In this document: piece after piece, positions 48,553-62,749 of the stretch
Position numbering within the stretch: position 1 is the stretch's first letter
Layout: every line of letters begins with the position of its first letter
Origin: Channa striata
Lineage: Eukaryota > Chordata > Actinopteri > Anabantiformes > Channidae
Reading direction: 5' to 3'
Assembly: GCA_033026295.1 (NCBI GenBank)
Contig: CM065176.1
Location: 3,915,705 to 3,979,704 of the forward strand
Length of the DNA stretch: 64,000 nt
Translations under genes and position numbers: made by a program
Notes under the pieces: model-generated
The model's database searches: none
Seen by the model: the letters and a program-made list of their open reading frames with translations, nothing else
Told to the model about the DNA's origin: nothing

Positions 48553-51500
48553 TGATCCAAACCATACAAACTCATGGAGGTTTTGTGAGCTGAAAGGCTG
48601 CTTCTGGAACAGAGTCACTGATGTTTTATTGATGTAGCAGCAGAAAGAACTTAGAGTAAGCAGAAACGCTGCAGCTGCAAATTTTAAAACAAATTAGCAG
48701 GAGCTTCAGCATGCAGAAAGACACTGATCTAAAACACAGTGAAAACTCAAAAAAGGAGTTCATCAGTGACAAAGAAAGTAGAAAAACTAGATCCCAATCA
48801 AAATGAACACATACCTGCTGAACAGGAGAGTCAGGAAAGGACAGCCCTGCCAACACCCCCACCAAGCAAACAACAACTGCAGTAACTGGAAAAGCAGGCT
48901 GGAAAAGCTAATAAAAAGGACAAACCAACAATCAATGGTGTCATTTTTGAGTCCTAAGATTCATTCAGTTACCGGCAAAAAAGTGCAACTAAGTATTAAG
49001 TTTTATTTACTTTATTTTTAATGTATCTTTTCCAATACTATTAGTTAATATTTGGGTGATTTGATACACAAGGTATAACAGTATGTTATTTTTTAAGAAG
49101 TTATCACTAGGAAATAAAAGGAAATAAAAGGTGACCATCTTAACCATCTCCCAAAAACGTTTGAATGGACTTTACCACTGTCATTGAGGTACATAGCCTA
49201 CAGGAAAACACAGCTGGTTGTAAAAAACACTGGAGTGCGAGAAAGGACAAAGTTGCTGCAGTAATCAGTGTGAGTAGTTTACAGAGGAGTGAGCCAAGAT
49301 ATTAAATTAAATTAAAGCGATGGACAGTAGTCAAAACATAGTGCTCACATTCTAACAAATAAAAGTGTGCATTGCAACAAAAAGATGTTTTATCAGGAAA
49401 GTGTCAGTAATTATAGTTCATTTTGCAGAGATTCACATCACTGTTAACAATGAAGTAGAACAGAAAGAGAAAGAGAGAGATGAAGAGGTGAAGACAACAA
49501 GCATGAGGAAAAGAAGAATCGGTGTGCATTCCTGTGTGTGTAAGTGCATGGTTTTGTATGGAAAAACAATGCAGTCTTACAGCAAGCAGAATCTATTGGG
49601 TGGGGGGACAGAGGTGACTGGCTAATGCTGCAAGGGTTAAGTTTACTTCTTTACATTTACTACTGAAGATTTGATGTTTTCAGACACCAAATATCTTCAA
49701 ATGAGGAACCATTTCAGTGTCCAGTTTGTTTTCTAGTGCTGGAACCCAGACAGAAACTGTACAGTGGCAAGAATGCAGTGCAGAGGAATGTTAATAGACA
49801 GACAAAAACTGTAGTGAGAGGCTAAAGGCTGGGCATTATCTGAGGGAGGCTTTTGTTCACACAAGTTGCTTGTTTACATCAGTGTGACTTGTCTGCAGAC
49901 AGAGTGCACGCAAATGATCAGTGAATTGCATAATGTAGGTGTATACAAAGCGTGACCATTAGAGTCAATGTAATGTAAATGTAACGGAAAGTACTGACGA
50001 TAATATTTTAGATATAGTTTGCATGAAACGTAGATGGCTAATATATAATTTACACTTGAGTCTTAAATCCACTGAAATTTAAATTTACTCCTGCTGATGA
50101 AACTTGTACAGGGGTGGGGGTGGGAATAAAACTATTGCTTTCACAAGTACAGTGATATTCACTTGATGGTAGTCCTGTACTGCCACCTTGTGACATTATG
50201 CTCAACATTATGAATGCCACCAAGACAACCCCTAAGAATAAAGTATATTTTTAGATGTACATTTAAAAAAATGGGAGTTGACCAAAGCACAGAGGAAATT
50301 TTGGGAGACCATTTAGATACCATTTGATCAGCATTAATCAGTCTATATAATATGCTTTTTGTATATATAAATGTTTTCTTTCTTTATATAGTTCTATGTG
50401 AATGTATGATTTTGTTCTTTCTTTCTTAAGTACGAGAATGATTGCTTACTGAAGAAATAAACTGAAATATTTTAGTACGTGCTGACATGTAAAGTAATTC
50501 TGAAGAAAAAAAAAAAAACTTCCTGTAGGTATGGACGTACACAGACTGGACCTTTTATGTATGGACCCCAGAGTCCAGAAGCAAAAGCTCTGTGAGTGCT
50601 TTTGCCTCTCATGTATAGGTGGTAACTCATGATCTGGAACAGCTTTTTCTTTGTCAAAAAAAGTTGACAACAAGTAGTGCATAAACTTTTATAATCCAGT
50701 ACAGTTTTTAAGCTGTTATGCCCCCGTAGGGTGTACGCTATCATTAAAATGTTACATGTTGTTGAAACAGCCTGAGAGGTGGTACCATACAATGGACACA
50801 GACTACTTAGTTACACTCACAATTCACTCATTTGTGCACATGTATTCTTTATTCATTACCCATTATTTTTGGCATCTGACAACCTCCCACACTGAAGTTT
50901 TAGTCACTCACTTGGTCACTGTTTTTATACAGGCCTATAAATAGACATGTATTGCATAACTAATGAATATGTGCAGGCTTTAGATGTGTTGTTGTTCCCA
51001 AAATTCAAATATTAGTATAAAATAATAAATGCTGTATATTCAACAACATTGTGGAAAAGCCATCAGTCTGAAATCTGTAGCACGAGTGGTGATGAAGGTT
51101 AAAGACCTTCCTTTTCTGTCATCCTTTGTTTGCTGTTTCAGGTGTTGCAAGTAATTTCTAAGTCAGCTCCTATTTGGCTGTGCAGTGATGATGTGACTCT
51201 AAAATTCGTCACAATTATCCTATCAGTATTGAACCATAATTATACTCAATTCTGGTTCTAACCAGCCAAAAATGTTTTGTCTACTGTCATTTATTAACAT
51301 CTTTGTAATTTTCTTCAAAGTTAGTCCTGTCAGCACTGTGCACTGTGTATCTCTAATTTACATTTTCAAAATGGAAATAATAAATGTGTCTGTAAAATGC
51401 CTGTTTTTGAATATATGTTAATCCAATCATGAACCAGAACAACAAAGAAAATCTTATTTCTGGTTAATATTGTATATGCATCTTGTAAAATTACAAAACT

Positions 51501-51601
51501 GAAACTGTTTATCTTGTAGTTTTTTAACATAAACCAAACCAACAAATGAAGAGCGGGTATTACACATATCAGATATCTAAAATGTAACACATATAATTGG
51601 G

Positions 51602-51607
51602 TTTATT
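51602..51607 (-). promoter_or_regulatory. cetp: Poly(A) signal close to the cetp stop codon
   Basis: AATAAA on the minus strand, only 25 bases between it and the stop at 51633. Used, it would give a 3' UTR of about 50 bases. Another AATAAA lies at 51290-51295. Confidence 0.4.
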
Positions 51608-51632
51608 TTCTACGGCATCATTGTTTGTGCAG

Positions 51633-54600
51633 TTACTCTAGTGTCTTCCTGAGGAAGTCAACCAGGAGGTGATGAGGGAAACCAAAATCCATCTGAATCA
51701 ACACGAAGCCCTGAAGTGTGGACAGTACAAAAAAAATAAGCAACGTGATGAGAGAAATACCACACAAATAGACAAATAGAGTCACAGAGAGCACTCACAT
51801 CCCGAGGAAAGACTTCAGGGTTAAAGATGTCAAACAGGTAGGTTCCCTGTTGGTCCAACTCATTAGTTATCACAATCTCAAGAACTAGAACATAGAAAAT
51901 ATAAAACACATGATGCAAAAATAAAACAAGTTGTACTTTCCTAGCTTTTATATTTTGCAGTCTTTTACCTGACAGGGCCTTGGGGATGCCTATCTTCTCT
52001 ACAGCTTCTCTTATGAACTCAATTTGAGCTTTATCCAGCTATAAACAGAGGGAGAGGTGTTACAAAATATTTTGATGAGAGATGTAAAATCTTTTTTTTC
52101 TTTCTATTACCAGGAAAATAATCAATACATTGGAATTATGTGTCATATTTAACTGAGATGCAATACATAAGGACTAACACCTCCCCAGGTAAAGTCGATA
52201 TGGACCTTTTTTGGCAATTTTGGTCTATAAAGGTCAAAATAATTTTAGCAAGGCTGAGTCAAAAGGAGACGGTGTGGTCCATGGAGAATTTCCTTAGTTA
52301 TTTAACGATTTGTATCACTACATATAGTGTTCGACAAAATATCAACTTTTTTACAGTCCATAAAATAAATGGAACATGCAGGATCACGTATGGGCTGTGT
52401 TTTTGATTTTTTGCTTTTTAGGATTGATCACATGACACTGTATCATTGTGGTTATGTGGCACGCACAGCAATATTTCAGCCAACAGGGAACTCTGTTAAT
52501 CTGTAGCTATACTCCAACTGCACTTACATTCATCGTACATTCATTTCCTGTGCATAAAACTGTCTTGATCAGAACAATGTTTGTTGAAGTTATTTGTCAT
52601 AGTTGATTAAATGAAACAACTCACCAGCTGATTCTGTGAGAGAATCTCAGCATGCAATACAAGGACCCTAGACAGGAAAGAGGATCATGTCACACACTGA
52701 GGACAGGACTTGCAATTGCATCTGACATTAAAACATTGATGTGATGATGTGTGGCAGAATAAGCTCTGCAGGCACAAAACCTTGTAAAAACCAAAATAAG
52801 CAATCTTACTCTGACGAGTTACTGTGCAGAAAGACTTTCTTGTCAGAATAGGAGACTGTGACGTCCAGAGCTACAGCCTATATGGAAAAACAAACACATG
52901 CAGAAAAACACTCTAGCTGTCAACATACAGTATGACAAAGACAAGGTAGTCATTACATCATGGATTAAATGTCGTAGCAAGATGTAATAATATTCTGCAC
53001 AAGAGCTCACACCAAGCTCAGAGCTGTGGTTTAGTGTGGATGTCTGTCAGTAAAACGGGTAAAGAGGTGACGATGCAAGTAGAACATGTAATAAAAAATA
53101 AGTGAATGACTTGATGATCCCCACCAAGCTTTACAGAAACAGCTTAAGGACAACAATAGCAATGCTGCAATTTAGAAAAGGAGAAATTTGTATTGTAGTG
53201 ATCTGCAAAGTGTCTATAAAGGCAAACACAAATTTACTAAATATGGAATTAAATGGGATAAATAGTGGTGCAATCAATCATTTTTGTAAATTAATACATA
53301 ATATAATACAAGTAAAATATGATGAACTCTGCAGTACTGTGATACTGGGTTCACCATTAGTGGAAAGCCCCTCAAAATGTCTACTTTCAAACAGATAACC
53401 AAAGCCATCCTATCCACAGAGTTAGTGGTAAAATACCGTTTGAAAAGAGAGGGTGCCTTGACTCCCACAGTCCAGCTGTCCAGAGGCTTGTGCCCACACT
53501 CTTGTGCCCAGCGTGGAGGTTTTTAGGTAGGGAACAGATGAACTCCACACTCTCAGCTCTGGAGAGCCTGATTCCAACAAACACTGAACACAAACACCCA
53601 AATACTGACAGAGGTGTGTAAACTATATTTGTTTTTGGGAGTGTGGGTATGAGGAGGTTTTTATTATTACCTTTCTTATGAATTCAGGCATGGCATTGGA
53701 GAGACTTGTCTTGAAAAGCTCCTGAAACCACATTCATCAGAGTTCTATTAACAAAATAACAAGATCATTTGTGAAGATACAAACATTTCAGATGGATGTA
53801 GTACAGTTCATGTTGAAGGTGATGTACTTACACTAAGCTCTGTTCCAGACAGGTTGAGTTTTAAGTATCCTTCTTGGTGGGCAGCAGTAAGCATGGGGTT
53901 AAAGACCTGGTCTAAGGTTAAAACACAATATTGTGCTTTATAGTCACACAAAAATTAATCTAGGAATACATGCCCCAAAAGTAACTTTTGTCTTTGTGAT
54001 CTCTGGGATGTTAATGTGAAGTCTACAGATAAATCAGGATTGCACAGATGGGGCAGTGAACATGTGCAGTGGGGCTGCACAACCCGATACAAACTTGGAA
54101 GCCAGGAAAGGTTTTTGGCTTGTGTGTCAAGCAAGGAATTTTCCGTCAAGAAACTGGGTGTCTGGTTTCATTCTGATATCCAGCTCTCATGATTCATCCA
54201 TGTGCAGAGCGTACATGCAAGTTGGGCCTTGGGTGTAGTCTTTGAGTGTTCACAAGTGACACTTTTTGGCCCAAACATTGGTAATGTTAGGCAGCGCAAA
54301 AATCAGCCTTTGTTTCTGCAAGTTCTTCGATGTTGGCTGACTGTGCCATGGATCACTTATCACTTCTGAAATGCAACTGACCTACTACATACTTTAGTAC
54401 TGTCCCTGAACATCTCACAACCACACTGAGAGAACAAAGCTTTGACAGCTCACGTTTACCCTATGTGATACCGATGTTCTGGTTGGAAACAAGACAATAC
54501 TGGGCAATTATGGAAAACGTAAAATCACATTCTGTTCTTACTGTTACACTGCACAGCCATAACATGGCTGCTGACAGGTGAAGCGATTAACACTGATTAT

Positions 54601-57600
54601 CATGTTGCAATTGTACCTGGAAGTGGGTTGGATATATTTGTAGCAAGTAAACATTTTGTCTTTGTAGCTGATGATTTTTAGGCAGAAAACATTAGTAAAC
54701 ACAAAGATATGAGTGACTTTGACAAGGGCCAGGATGTTTTCAGTCTGCAGTGGTCAGGACCTACCAAATGTGGTTGAATGAAGGGACTACCGGTGAACCT
54801 GCAACAGGGTTGTGGGTGGGGAGCAAAGACTTGAGCAAAGATACTCAATATTAGGCAGGGGCTGTGAAATTCCAAACTATATAATCCCAGCATGCGACTA
54901 GACACTAGTTAAGAAAATGCTTTTTAGGAATAAGAAAATATTGATATTACGGCTAATCAAAGTGCAATAATCACAGGTCTGTGTGACTACATGTTCGTCT
55001 ACCACTCTGACATTCCAACCTCGGTCCACTATTGTTTCTATGATAACAGAGCTAGATAAACAGAGGATACAGTTGTATATATTTATCTAACATGTACATG
55101 ATTCTAGTACATAGTTGTTTCATGACCAACATTCTATTCAGTTTTTAGTGCTGAGAGGATCACAGCTTGAACTTTGGTCCTATTTTAAAAACAGTACAGG
55201 AACCTGCCAGACAAGAGAGTGAGTTGCTAACCTGACACCCAAAAGTAGAGCATCCTGTCTTCGGTCAGCTGACTGGGGTCGAAATGAGAGTCACGGATGG
55301 CTGAGGAAGTGTTATTGTAGTTAGTCAGGCCCTAGACAAAATAGAAAAAAATACCAAGGTAAAACAGAGTTTTTACATCTTTAAAAAAGTCTACTATCTA
55401 GGGCCCCAGGGCCACTAAAACTGATGGATATTTAGATTTGTAGATGTAATTTTAGTTACTAAGTTCCGTTGTGTTGTAGCTTTTTGCAGCATGTTACATA
55501 ATGCTGCGCTTTTGTTGAAGTTTCTTTAAATTTGCTTATGTTTTGTATATTTCCATGTATTTTCTCAAATTGCAGTGCATTTACAAATAGGTTTCTACAG
55601 TTCTGGGGAACACTCCTTTGAAAACAAAGTTTATTTATTTATTTGCTTATGTTGTCCTATAATTTATATTGTACTGCTAAATGACGACTTGTAGAGTAAT
55701 GACACATAATGTGGAGAAGACACGACTGACTATGTATATTTACCTTGTGGTATGATTCTATGTAGTTTGCAGTGATGACCGGAGAAGTAGTTATACCAAT
55801 ATCTACACTGATGTCTCCAATTCTGATAAACTCGTCTGAAAACACACACATTTCTGTTCAGAGACATTCCAAATAAAAGAGGTATTTAGCTGTATTTACC
55901 ATGTGACACTAATAATTCCATGTGACACTAAAAGTCCACTCTGTCACACATGTGCACGCACTTGCCATGTCTTGAATGAAGTCAGCCAGTAGGTTTGCCA
56001 CCTTGTTGATCTCCTTGCAAATCTGGATTTTGGAACAGACTCATCGTCATGGATGGATTATTAAACAGGGCAAAGACCCCTGGGCCTGAGCCTCTGAACT
56101 TACTGTTAAAGCTCAATTAAAAGAGGCTCACAACAACCACACAGAGATACAACATGACTAAAAATTATAAAATTATCCAAGAGGCACAAAATAATCAAAA
56201 ACAGACACAAAACAATCGAAAAGAGACACAAAATGTTTTTGCTGTATTATTGTTACTCTGACTATAAAAGTTTTTACCCTTTGGTAAAAAAGTCATAAGT
56301 CAAAAGTCAATGCTTTCTCTCTGGCTCTCACCTGCCCTTTGATGACCAGTTTGACCGTGAAGGTGATGAAGTCGGTGAAGAGCTTCTTCAGCCAGTTTGG
56401 TCTGGAGCACAGCAGCAAACACACATTAACACAATTTGACATACCGGTAGTCTATATGCAACACAGATGCTTCTTTTTCATTTTAACTTACTCCCTGTCT
56501 CCTTGGAGATGCAGACGGAGCTTATGAAAGTTCAGATAACAGTCGGATGTGTCTGCTGCCACTTTTGCCTCACTGCAGTCTGACAGAGACACACATAGAA
56601 GAGATGAGAATACACTTCTATAGTTTCAGCTTCAGCTAGTTACAGTCTTGCTTTAATGCCAGAGGAACTGGGAGATAATATTAGCCAGAAATACTCTGGC
56701 TGCTGGGGACTAACGGTCCATTTCAAGCTCTACGTTGAGTCCTCATATGTACATACTAAGTAAAGTACTTACAAAGTTTTGGGTTGATTCCAAGGTCAAT
56801 CTGAGACTCGATCTCAAAATCGACTGAATGTGCGAGGTTGACACTGGGTGAAAAAGACAATCCAGTGTCAAAGTGTTGTAATAATACTCTTTTTGAGTGT
56901 ACAGATGCACACAATAATTTCATGTTAATATCCAGACTGTAAATACAGAAAGACTTAATTATAAAAAGTTAGAAGAATGTTTACTGAAATATGCTTCTTT
57001 AAGCTATAATAACTGGACAAAGGTGAAGTCAGTTTTTTTTTTTTTTTAATTGTTGTTCTTCCAAATTATTTTTAGTAGCAATGTGCTCCAAAACATGGGG
57101 CAACGTCACTTATTCACTGTAGATATTTGTCATAAATTTTTTGTCTGCTGTCCCTTTTAAAATATCTATTCCTCTAGCTGGAAAATGCCTCCAGATAATA
57201 TCACCCAGAGTATGATATCTGGTTTTGAATCTTATTATTTATTGTAATTTCATAATGAGCAACAGAGCAGAGTGAACTGATTTCAAGTTCCATGATACAG
57301 CTACAGCAGCCGGCCCCTCAAAATTTGCATTGTGTAGCTTTAAGAACTAGTAAAGGATCATTCTGCAAAATTACTTACTGTAACTATAACTAAAATATTT
57401 GCTTGACTGGTCACACATTTTGTGTATACAGGCATTTATGCTCGCACTGCATCCCAAATGCAAACAATGACAAGAGATTAAAAAAGACCGGGTTGAACAC
57501 AGTGTGCAAGTGCTAATGTTGGTTCTTTGCATTTTTACACTATAATCTTACTGCATATGTTTGTTCACAGTGCTAGCTGAATGTTTGCAGATGATTTATG

Positions 57601-58968
57601 GTTTATGCTTTGTGTCTGTGTTTGGCCATTTTGTGTTTATAGTCATTTTGTTTCCATTTGTTTGACATTTTGTGTTTGTAGTATTTAGTCAGGCTTGTTC
57701 AGTAATCCAAGACAAACATGAAAAGGTCATTGTAGGCAAACCATCGTGAGCTCAGACCTATATACAGATTACTGGTGCCATTTAAACCCTGTGTCAGGGG
57801 TCGTTTGTTTGCTTATTTGCTTCAAAAAAACTAAAATAAATATTTTTCATGCTACCCTCAGGTGCTGACTATTCTTCCCATGTTGTTCATTAGAACATTC
57901 TTTTAATTAGAGCCTTTTATTTTTATTACCACCAGGAAGCAATTGAACTCAGACTCACAGCCAGCTGCCGTATCCATACTGGATGGTCCCTCTGAAAACT
58001 GCAGACACGTTGCTAATCTCCATTGCGATGCCTTCACCTGGATGCAGCTCAAACACACTCCGGCCAATCGACAGGTTGTGGATCTCCAAACTGGGTGGGT
58101 CGAAGAAAAAACCTTTTTAGAACTGTCCCACAGCTTGTCCCTCTGTGTATGTGTGTGTATATACTGTGTGTGTCCACTCACTTGTCCAGGCCGTAAGTGA
58201 CTCTGCCTGTGAAGAGTAGGGATTTCTCCCCCTTCATACTTGGGTATTTGGTGTGTTTGAAAGCTGCCTCGATCACTTTTGTGGTTTTCTCGTTCACTTC
58301 CGAAAACACAGAGACAGAAACTGTTAGATACTGACACTGACTAAAGCTTAGTCGAAAGTCTGGTTCATTTTCTTTTAGATAGATAGGGAAAAATATTTAA
58401 ATCAAACAGTCAAAGCCATAAGTATTGGGACAAGCTCATATTTTTGTTTAAGGCTTTTAGGGATTTAGAAGTTGGCCGAAAATAATTGCTTATTATCATA
58501 TAAAGGTCGTGTAACTTACCTCCCACGAGGACAAACAAGTAGTGCAAAATAAAGATAATGGAATGCCTTCTACAAATTATTAGGTGCCCCTGGCCCTCAG
58601 ACAGTCCGAGACCACCATTGCTCATGTCTTAGCTTCAACCTCTTTCAATTGTCTTAAAGAGGAAATTTAAGACAATTGAATGCGGGAATTGTAATTTTTT
58701 TATTTTTATAGCTTTTACAGTAACTTCATAGATTACTATACAAGAGGACAATTTGTTGTATTAGTTAGGTAGACCGATGAAGCAAATACCCAAAACCAGG
58801 TCAAAATCACAACTCACACACAACAGCAGCCGGGTAAGTAAGCCGGCACACAATTCCAGTAAATTTGTAGGATGAAGTGGTGTCCGGCAGGCAACTGTGG
58901 GACATCCTGAACACACAAAGGGACAGCAGCAGGAACAGCAGCGGTGGTGGGGAAACACAACAAGGCAT
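51633..58968 (-). CDS. cetp: Cholesteryl ester transfer protein, complete, 17 coding exons
   Basis: Secreted plasma protein of the BPI/LBP/PLTP fold that exchanges cholesteryl esters and triglycerides between lipoproteins. Exons: 58818-58968, 58182-58296, 57959-58090, 56773-56843, 56492-56579, 56332-56401, 55962-56022, 55744-55835, 55232-55331, 53832-53911, 53671-53721, 53437-53583, 52810-52877, 52625-52667, 51969-52038, 51799-51884, 51633-51710. All phases join cleanly to 500 residues; human CETP is 493 in 16 exons. The start MPCCVSPPPLLFLLLSLCVF is a signal peptide. GIVCRLTYPA, ITANYIESYHK, RMLYFWVS, LFDIFNPEVFPRD and the C-terminal amphipathic helix (FGFPHHLLVDFLRKTLE, the lipid-transfer helix) are diagnostic. 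Cys170 and Cys211 keep the 41-residue spacing of the human disulfide pair. Exon 12 (53437-53583) is the least conserved; its acceptor was chosen because the nearer AG choices give a stop. herpud1 lies upstream on the same strand. Confidence 0.95.
54560..54850 (+). mobile_element. Tc1-like transposon fragment in cetp intron 9
   Basis: It keeps the 5' leader and N-terminal transposase region of a common fish Tc1-like family: GCTGACAGGTGAAGCGATTA, GAGTGACTTTGACAAGGGCC, GTCTGCAGTGGTCAGGACCT and an ACCGGTGAACCTGCAACAGG block. Deletions and frameshifts break the frame and no 3' end is seen. It runs antisense to cetp. Confidence 0.7.
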
Positions 58969-61900
58969 TGTACTCCCCAACTGATACTTCAACTCTTCAG
59001 GAGTCGGACTAGGTTTTGTGGAATATTTGCAGTTCACTGTATGGTTGTGAATAAGTTTCCTGGTAAGTTTCCTTCTGATGCAACTGGCTCACTTCAGAGG
59101 GGACGGCTGTCACAGAAGTTCAGTGAGTTCAATCCTGACAAGTATCTTATTCCATGTCATTTTAGTTCCAGACTGATTCTTGTTGATCCCTATTAAGATT
59201 AATATTAACTTGAGCTGTAGCTGTCCTGCTTTCACTCTTCTGTGGCAGAATTTTCTAAATTCCAGCTTTTTTGCCCTTGCTGACAGAACACTGCCCTGGG
59301 GGGAGGACTCTATGTCCTACTGCTATCTAGTGGAAAGCTCAGTCCTTCATCCAATCAGAGACAGGCAACTTGTTCGATTCAGACTTGATGGAAGGACAAA
59401 CACTGACTCAGATTTGTCCACTTAAAGTAAACTGGACAAAGTTCAAAGGTACTGATGTCCTACAAACCCACCCACTAAACTCTCTCTGAGTATTCACACC
59501 AAATAAGTGCAAACATTTAATGTTAAAACAAATGACATGCTTGTCTTTTCAATGTATGGATTGCAATAAGTAAACTAGCAGGTGATAAAGGATGCTGAGT
59601 GCAGAAAGAATACCGACCTGCTGGTGGATTTTAGCACTCCTCACTGCAGGTTTTATGAAGTTGAGCAGAAAAAGAGTAAACTTTGCTGACAGTACATGAC
59701 GTTTTGGTCACTGGAGATGTTTGAGCGATGAATCCAAACCAGTTCTACATTCTTTTCCTACTCTCACTAGTTCAGGTCCACCTCTCTCCCACAGAGACTT
59801 TCTGAAGCCGATGTAACATGAACCTGTGGTGATTCCCTTGGAATCTACTGTCTCTTTGTTCTCATAGCAGAATGAAGGGGGAGGTTATCTGATACTAAAA
59901 GACAGCAGAGACCAAAGGGGAAGACACCACAGATGATACCGTAACAACGAGGGTTACATATACATATAAACAGAAGCCCATTGTGCATCAGTTGTTTTTG
60001 GTAATTTAATTGATTTATTAGGCTACTTAATTAGAGTACGATAGTGAAATAGTGTACAAAAACATTTTTTCTCGTCACACATTCTTTGTGTGCATTGACA
60101 AAGAAGTACTCAGATTTTTTATGTAAGAAAAAGTCTGTGTAAAAATACATGGTTACAAGTAAAAGATGTATGTTGCTCTACACCAGTGTTTTTTTTCCTT
60201 TTTCAGACCTTTCAAATTTTTGTTTGTCAAAGGACTTGCTTGACTGTAGAAGTACTCATTATGCAGAGTGACTCATTTTTAGAATATTGTGCTGTGTCAT
60301 TAAACTACAATTAGCTAATGGTAAAGCTAAGGTTAGTCTGAATTTTGATATACAATATTTTGTTTATTAAGTGTATCTTAATCAAAGTTTACATTTAGGT
60401 TAACCTAGTCATTATTCATTTGTTGGTTATATTTTTTTATTACTTATTTATTTACTTATTTTATTACTAGAGGAATTATCGCTGTCAGGCACTTAAGTCA
60501 AATAACAAATCTATTGTGTACTGTGTAAACTTAGAATATATATATAAACACCAACTAGGCTGTTTTCTAGAGTAATCATATTTACTTAGATCTGTTTTTG
60601 TCTTTTACGATTTAGATGTTATGAATTTAGATTAAGTAGCAAAATACTGGACAATTTAATAACACATAAAATGGGGAATAGTGGAGTAGAAATCATAAAG
60701 TCTTGGTTAAATAGTTTACTATATTGGCAGCACAGTGATGGAGTGGTTAGAATGCCCCTGGTCTGAATCTACCTGCTGGCTGCAGCCTTTCTGTGTGGAA
60801 TTTGTATGTTCTCCCTGTGGTTGAGCTTCCTGTGTACTCCAGTTTCCTCCCACAGTACTAAGACTTGCATGTTGGCTTAATTGGTGACTCCACATTGCCC
60901 AAAGTTGAGGATGTCCCCGCCTCTTGCCTAATGACAGCTGGGTAGGTAGGCTCTTCATGACCCTGAACTGGATAAGCTTTAACCCTCATAATGTCCTCCC
61001 GATTGCCAAAAACCTTTTGTCCCCTGGGGTCATTTTACACAAAGGTTAAGATTATGGATAGTTTGATGGTTTACTTTTTACTTTTTAAACTTTTTGTTTA
61101 ACTTCTGTGTGAGTACTGTATATACAGTAAGTTGAATTTTTAATCACATGTATCCTTGGTTCACTATCCTGCTCAGGAAACAAATATTAATACTATTCGT
61201 TACACTGTGATGGCTTTGGATATTGTATTGGATATGCCACATGAAAAATGAAACATGAGCTTAATATGTCTATTTATCATTTATTTTAGCTATGATGACA
61301 GAGTATCAAAATATGTTACAGTTGTACTGGGTCCTGCGCAAGTCCATGTGTGTCCCATAATGATAACAACTTCCTGCTTTAAAACATTAAAGCCAACAAT
61401 ATTTATTGCATCCATTATTGCAAGTCCTCATGACACACATTTCATTCTGTCATAAAAAAAACAAACCCATGGAATTCTTCAAGTCTTCAAGACACAACAT
61501 TTGCATCGCAGGAAGAGGGAAATGACTCAAGAGAAAAACCCACTTATTCGTTTTACTGGATTAATAAAACATGTACAATTTCAAATGATACAATAAATGC
61601 AAAACAGATAGGAACTGAAATAACTCATCAACAGAATTGTGATGATTTGTGTGAAGTAATCCTTATCTGCATTTAAGAAAAGTGTTCTCCATCAACATGA
61701 TGAAATAAAAATACTCAGAACATGACAAATAGAGAGGGGACAGTTTTAATAAGCTGCATTAAGTTTATAATTTGAAAAAATAACTGACTGACCCTGGCAA
61801 GAACAACCAAAAAGGGGTGCAAAATAAATAATAGGTGTCACACTAGGCCAGCTGAGAAATTAATTTGCTTTCTATGGGAATATCAATATTATTATTGTAA

Positions 61901-62749
61901 ATGAAAAAACACTGATCTGACCTTTAACCTGTTTATTTTTAGTGGGACAACTTAAGTGAAATTTTGAACTTCTAGAAAAAAAAAACTCTACATCTTGTAG
62001 GCATATTTATATTAGAATTCTTCACATGAAGAATAATCAGAAATCTTCTATTTATAAAGAAGCTTGCATAAGACACAAAGTGCTCTGTGTACATATTTAC
62101 AACATTTTCTGAACTTAAGAAAGGACGAATTATCTTCACCTTCAATTTATTACACATAATATGTTATTTACATCTATTATGTTTTTTTTACACTTATGCT
62201 ACTATATATTCAGCTCAAACCCCTTTGGCCTTTCTTTAGTTTAAAAAACAAAGACTACAAGGGAATTCTAATTCAGGTAGCCATAATGAGTTTTTTCATG
62301 TGTGAACTATTTATGTATCTTTTAACAATGTTATGAAAAGGTGATGGACTGGAAAAACTAGCTATATGAACATCCACATAGGAAAAATATGATTTGCTTT
62401 TTCTTTAGACCTCTGCTGCCACCTATTGTTACAATGTAACAATTCCTAGTGCTACAATATGCTGCGTTGGCTACAGGGTAATCAAGCTGTCAAAAGACAA
62501 GAACTGATTAACCTGCCACCAACAGATCTGGCACTGCTCTGTTTTGCTAATGTTTTTTATTTTTTAAAATGCAGTTAGTGGTTAAGTTGGCACCTCCCTG
62601 TTAATATACATATTTCAGTTTGTTTTTTGAGTTTACAGCTCTGTGCATTTTCCTTGCTCTTCAAACTACACCTCAAACAACACCTGCAGAGATTACTGTT
62701 CAGTACTGAAAAAAAATAAAAAAATAATGTGTTTCTGTTAGGTATCTGA
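58969..62749. other. Region between cetp 5' end and herpud1 stop codon
   Basis: It contains the cetp promoter (no clear TATA box seen), a tRNA-type repeat at 60722-60985, and AT-rich DNA. The herpud1 3' UTR occupies an unknown part of the right side. Minus-strand AATAAA motifs occur near 62146 and 61931, but I cannot say which is used. Confidence 0.55.
60722..60985 (+). repeat. Fish tRNA-type interspersed repeat
   Basis: The order GGCAGCACAGTGATGGAGTG, CTTTCTGTGTGGAATTTG, ATGTTCTCCCTGTGG, TTTCCTCCCACAGTAC, TTAATTGGTGACTC, CCCCGCCTCTTGCC, GACCCTGAACTGGATAAGC matches a repeat abundant in teleost genomes. About 5-15 percent divergence is visible by eye from the usual sequence. Confidence 0.8.

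Larger units (their letters stand above)
41716..51632. other. Long intergenic stretch between chka and cetp
   Basis: Apart from the candidate small gene, the Tc1 remnants and the SINE, I find no conserved coding exon here. It holds a CT-rich tract (48299-48345), a poly-A run near 50506, and AT-rich unique DNA. The last bases must include the cetp 3' UTR. Confidence 0.6.

Noticed and set aside
48115..48555. 146-codon plus-strand open frame MEICLLTH...
   Set aside because: Composition follows the CT tract (Ser/Leu/Pro runs). The frame inside it that begins after the splice acceptor at 48346 is the better candidate and is reported instead.
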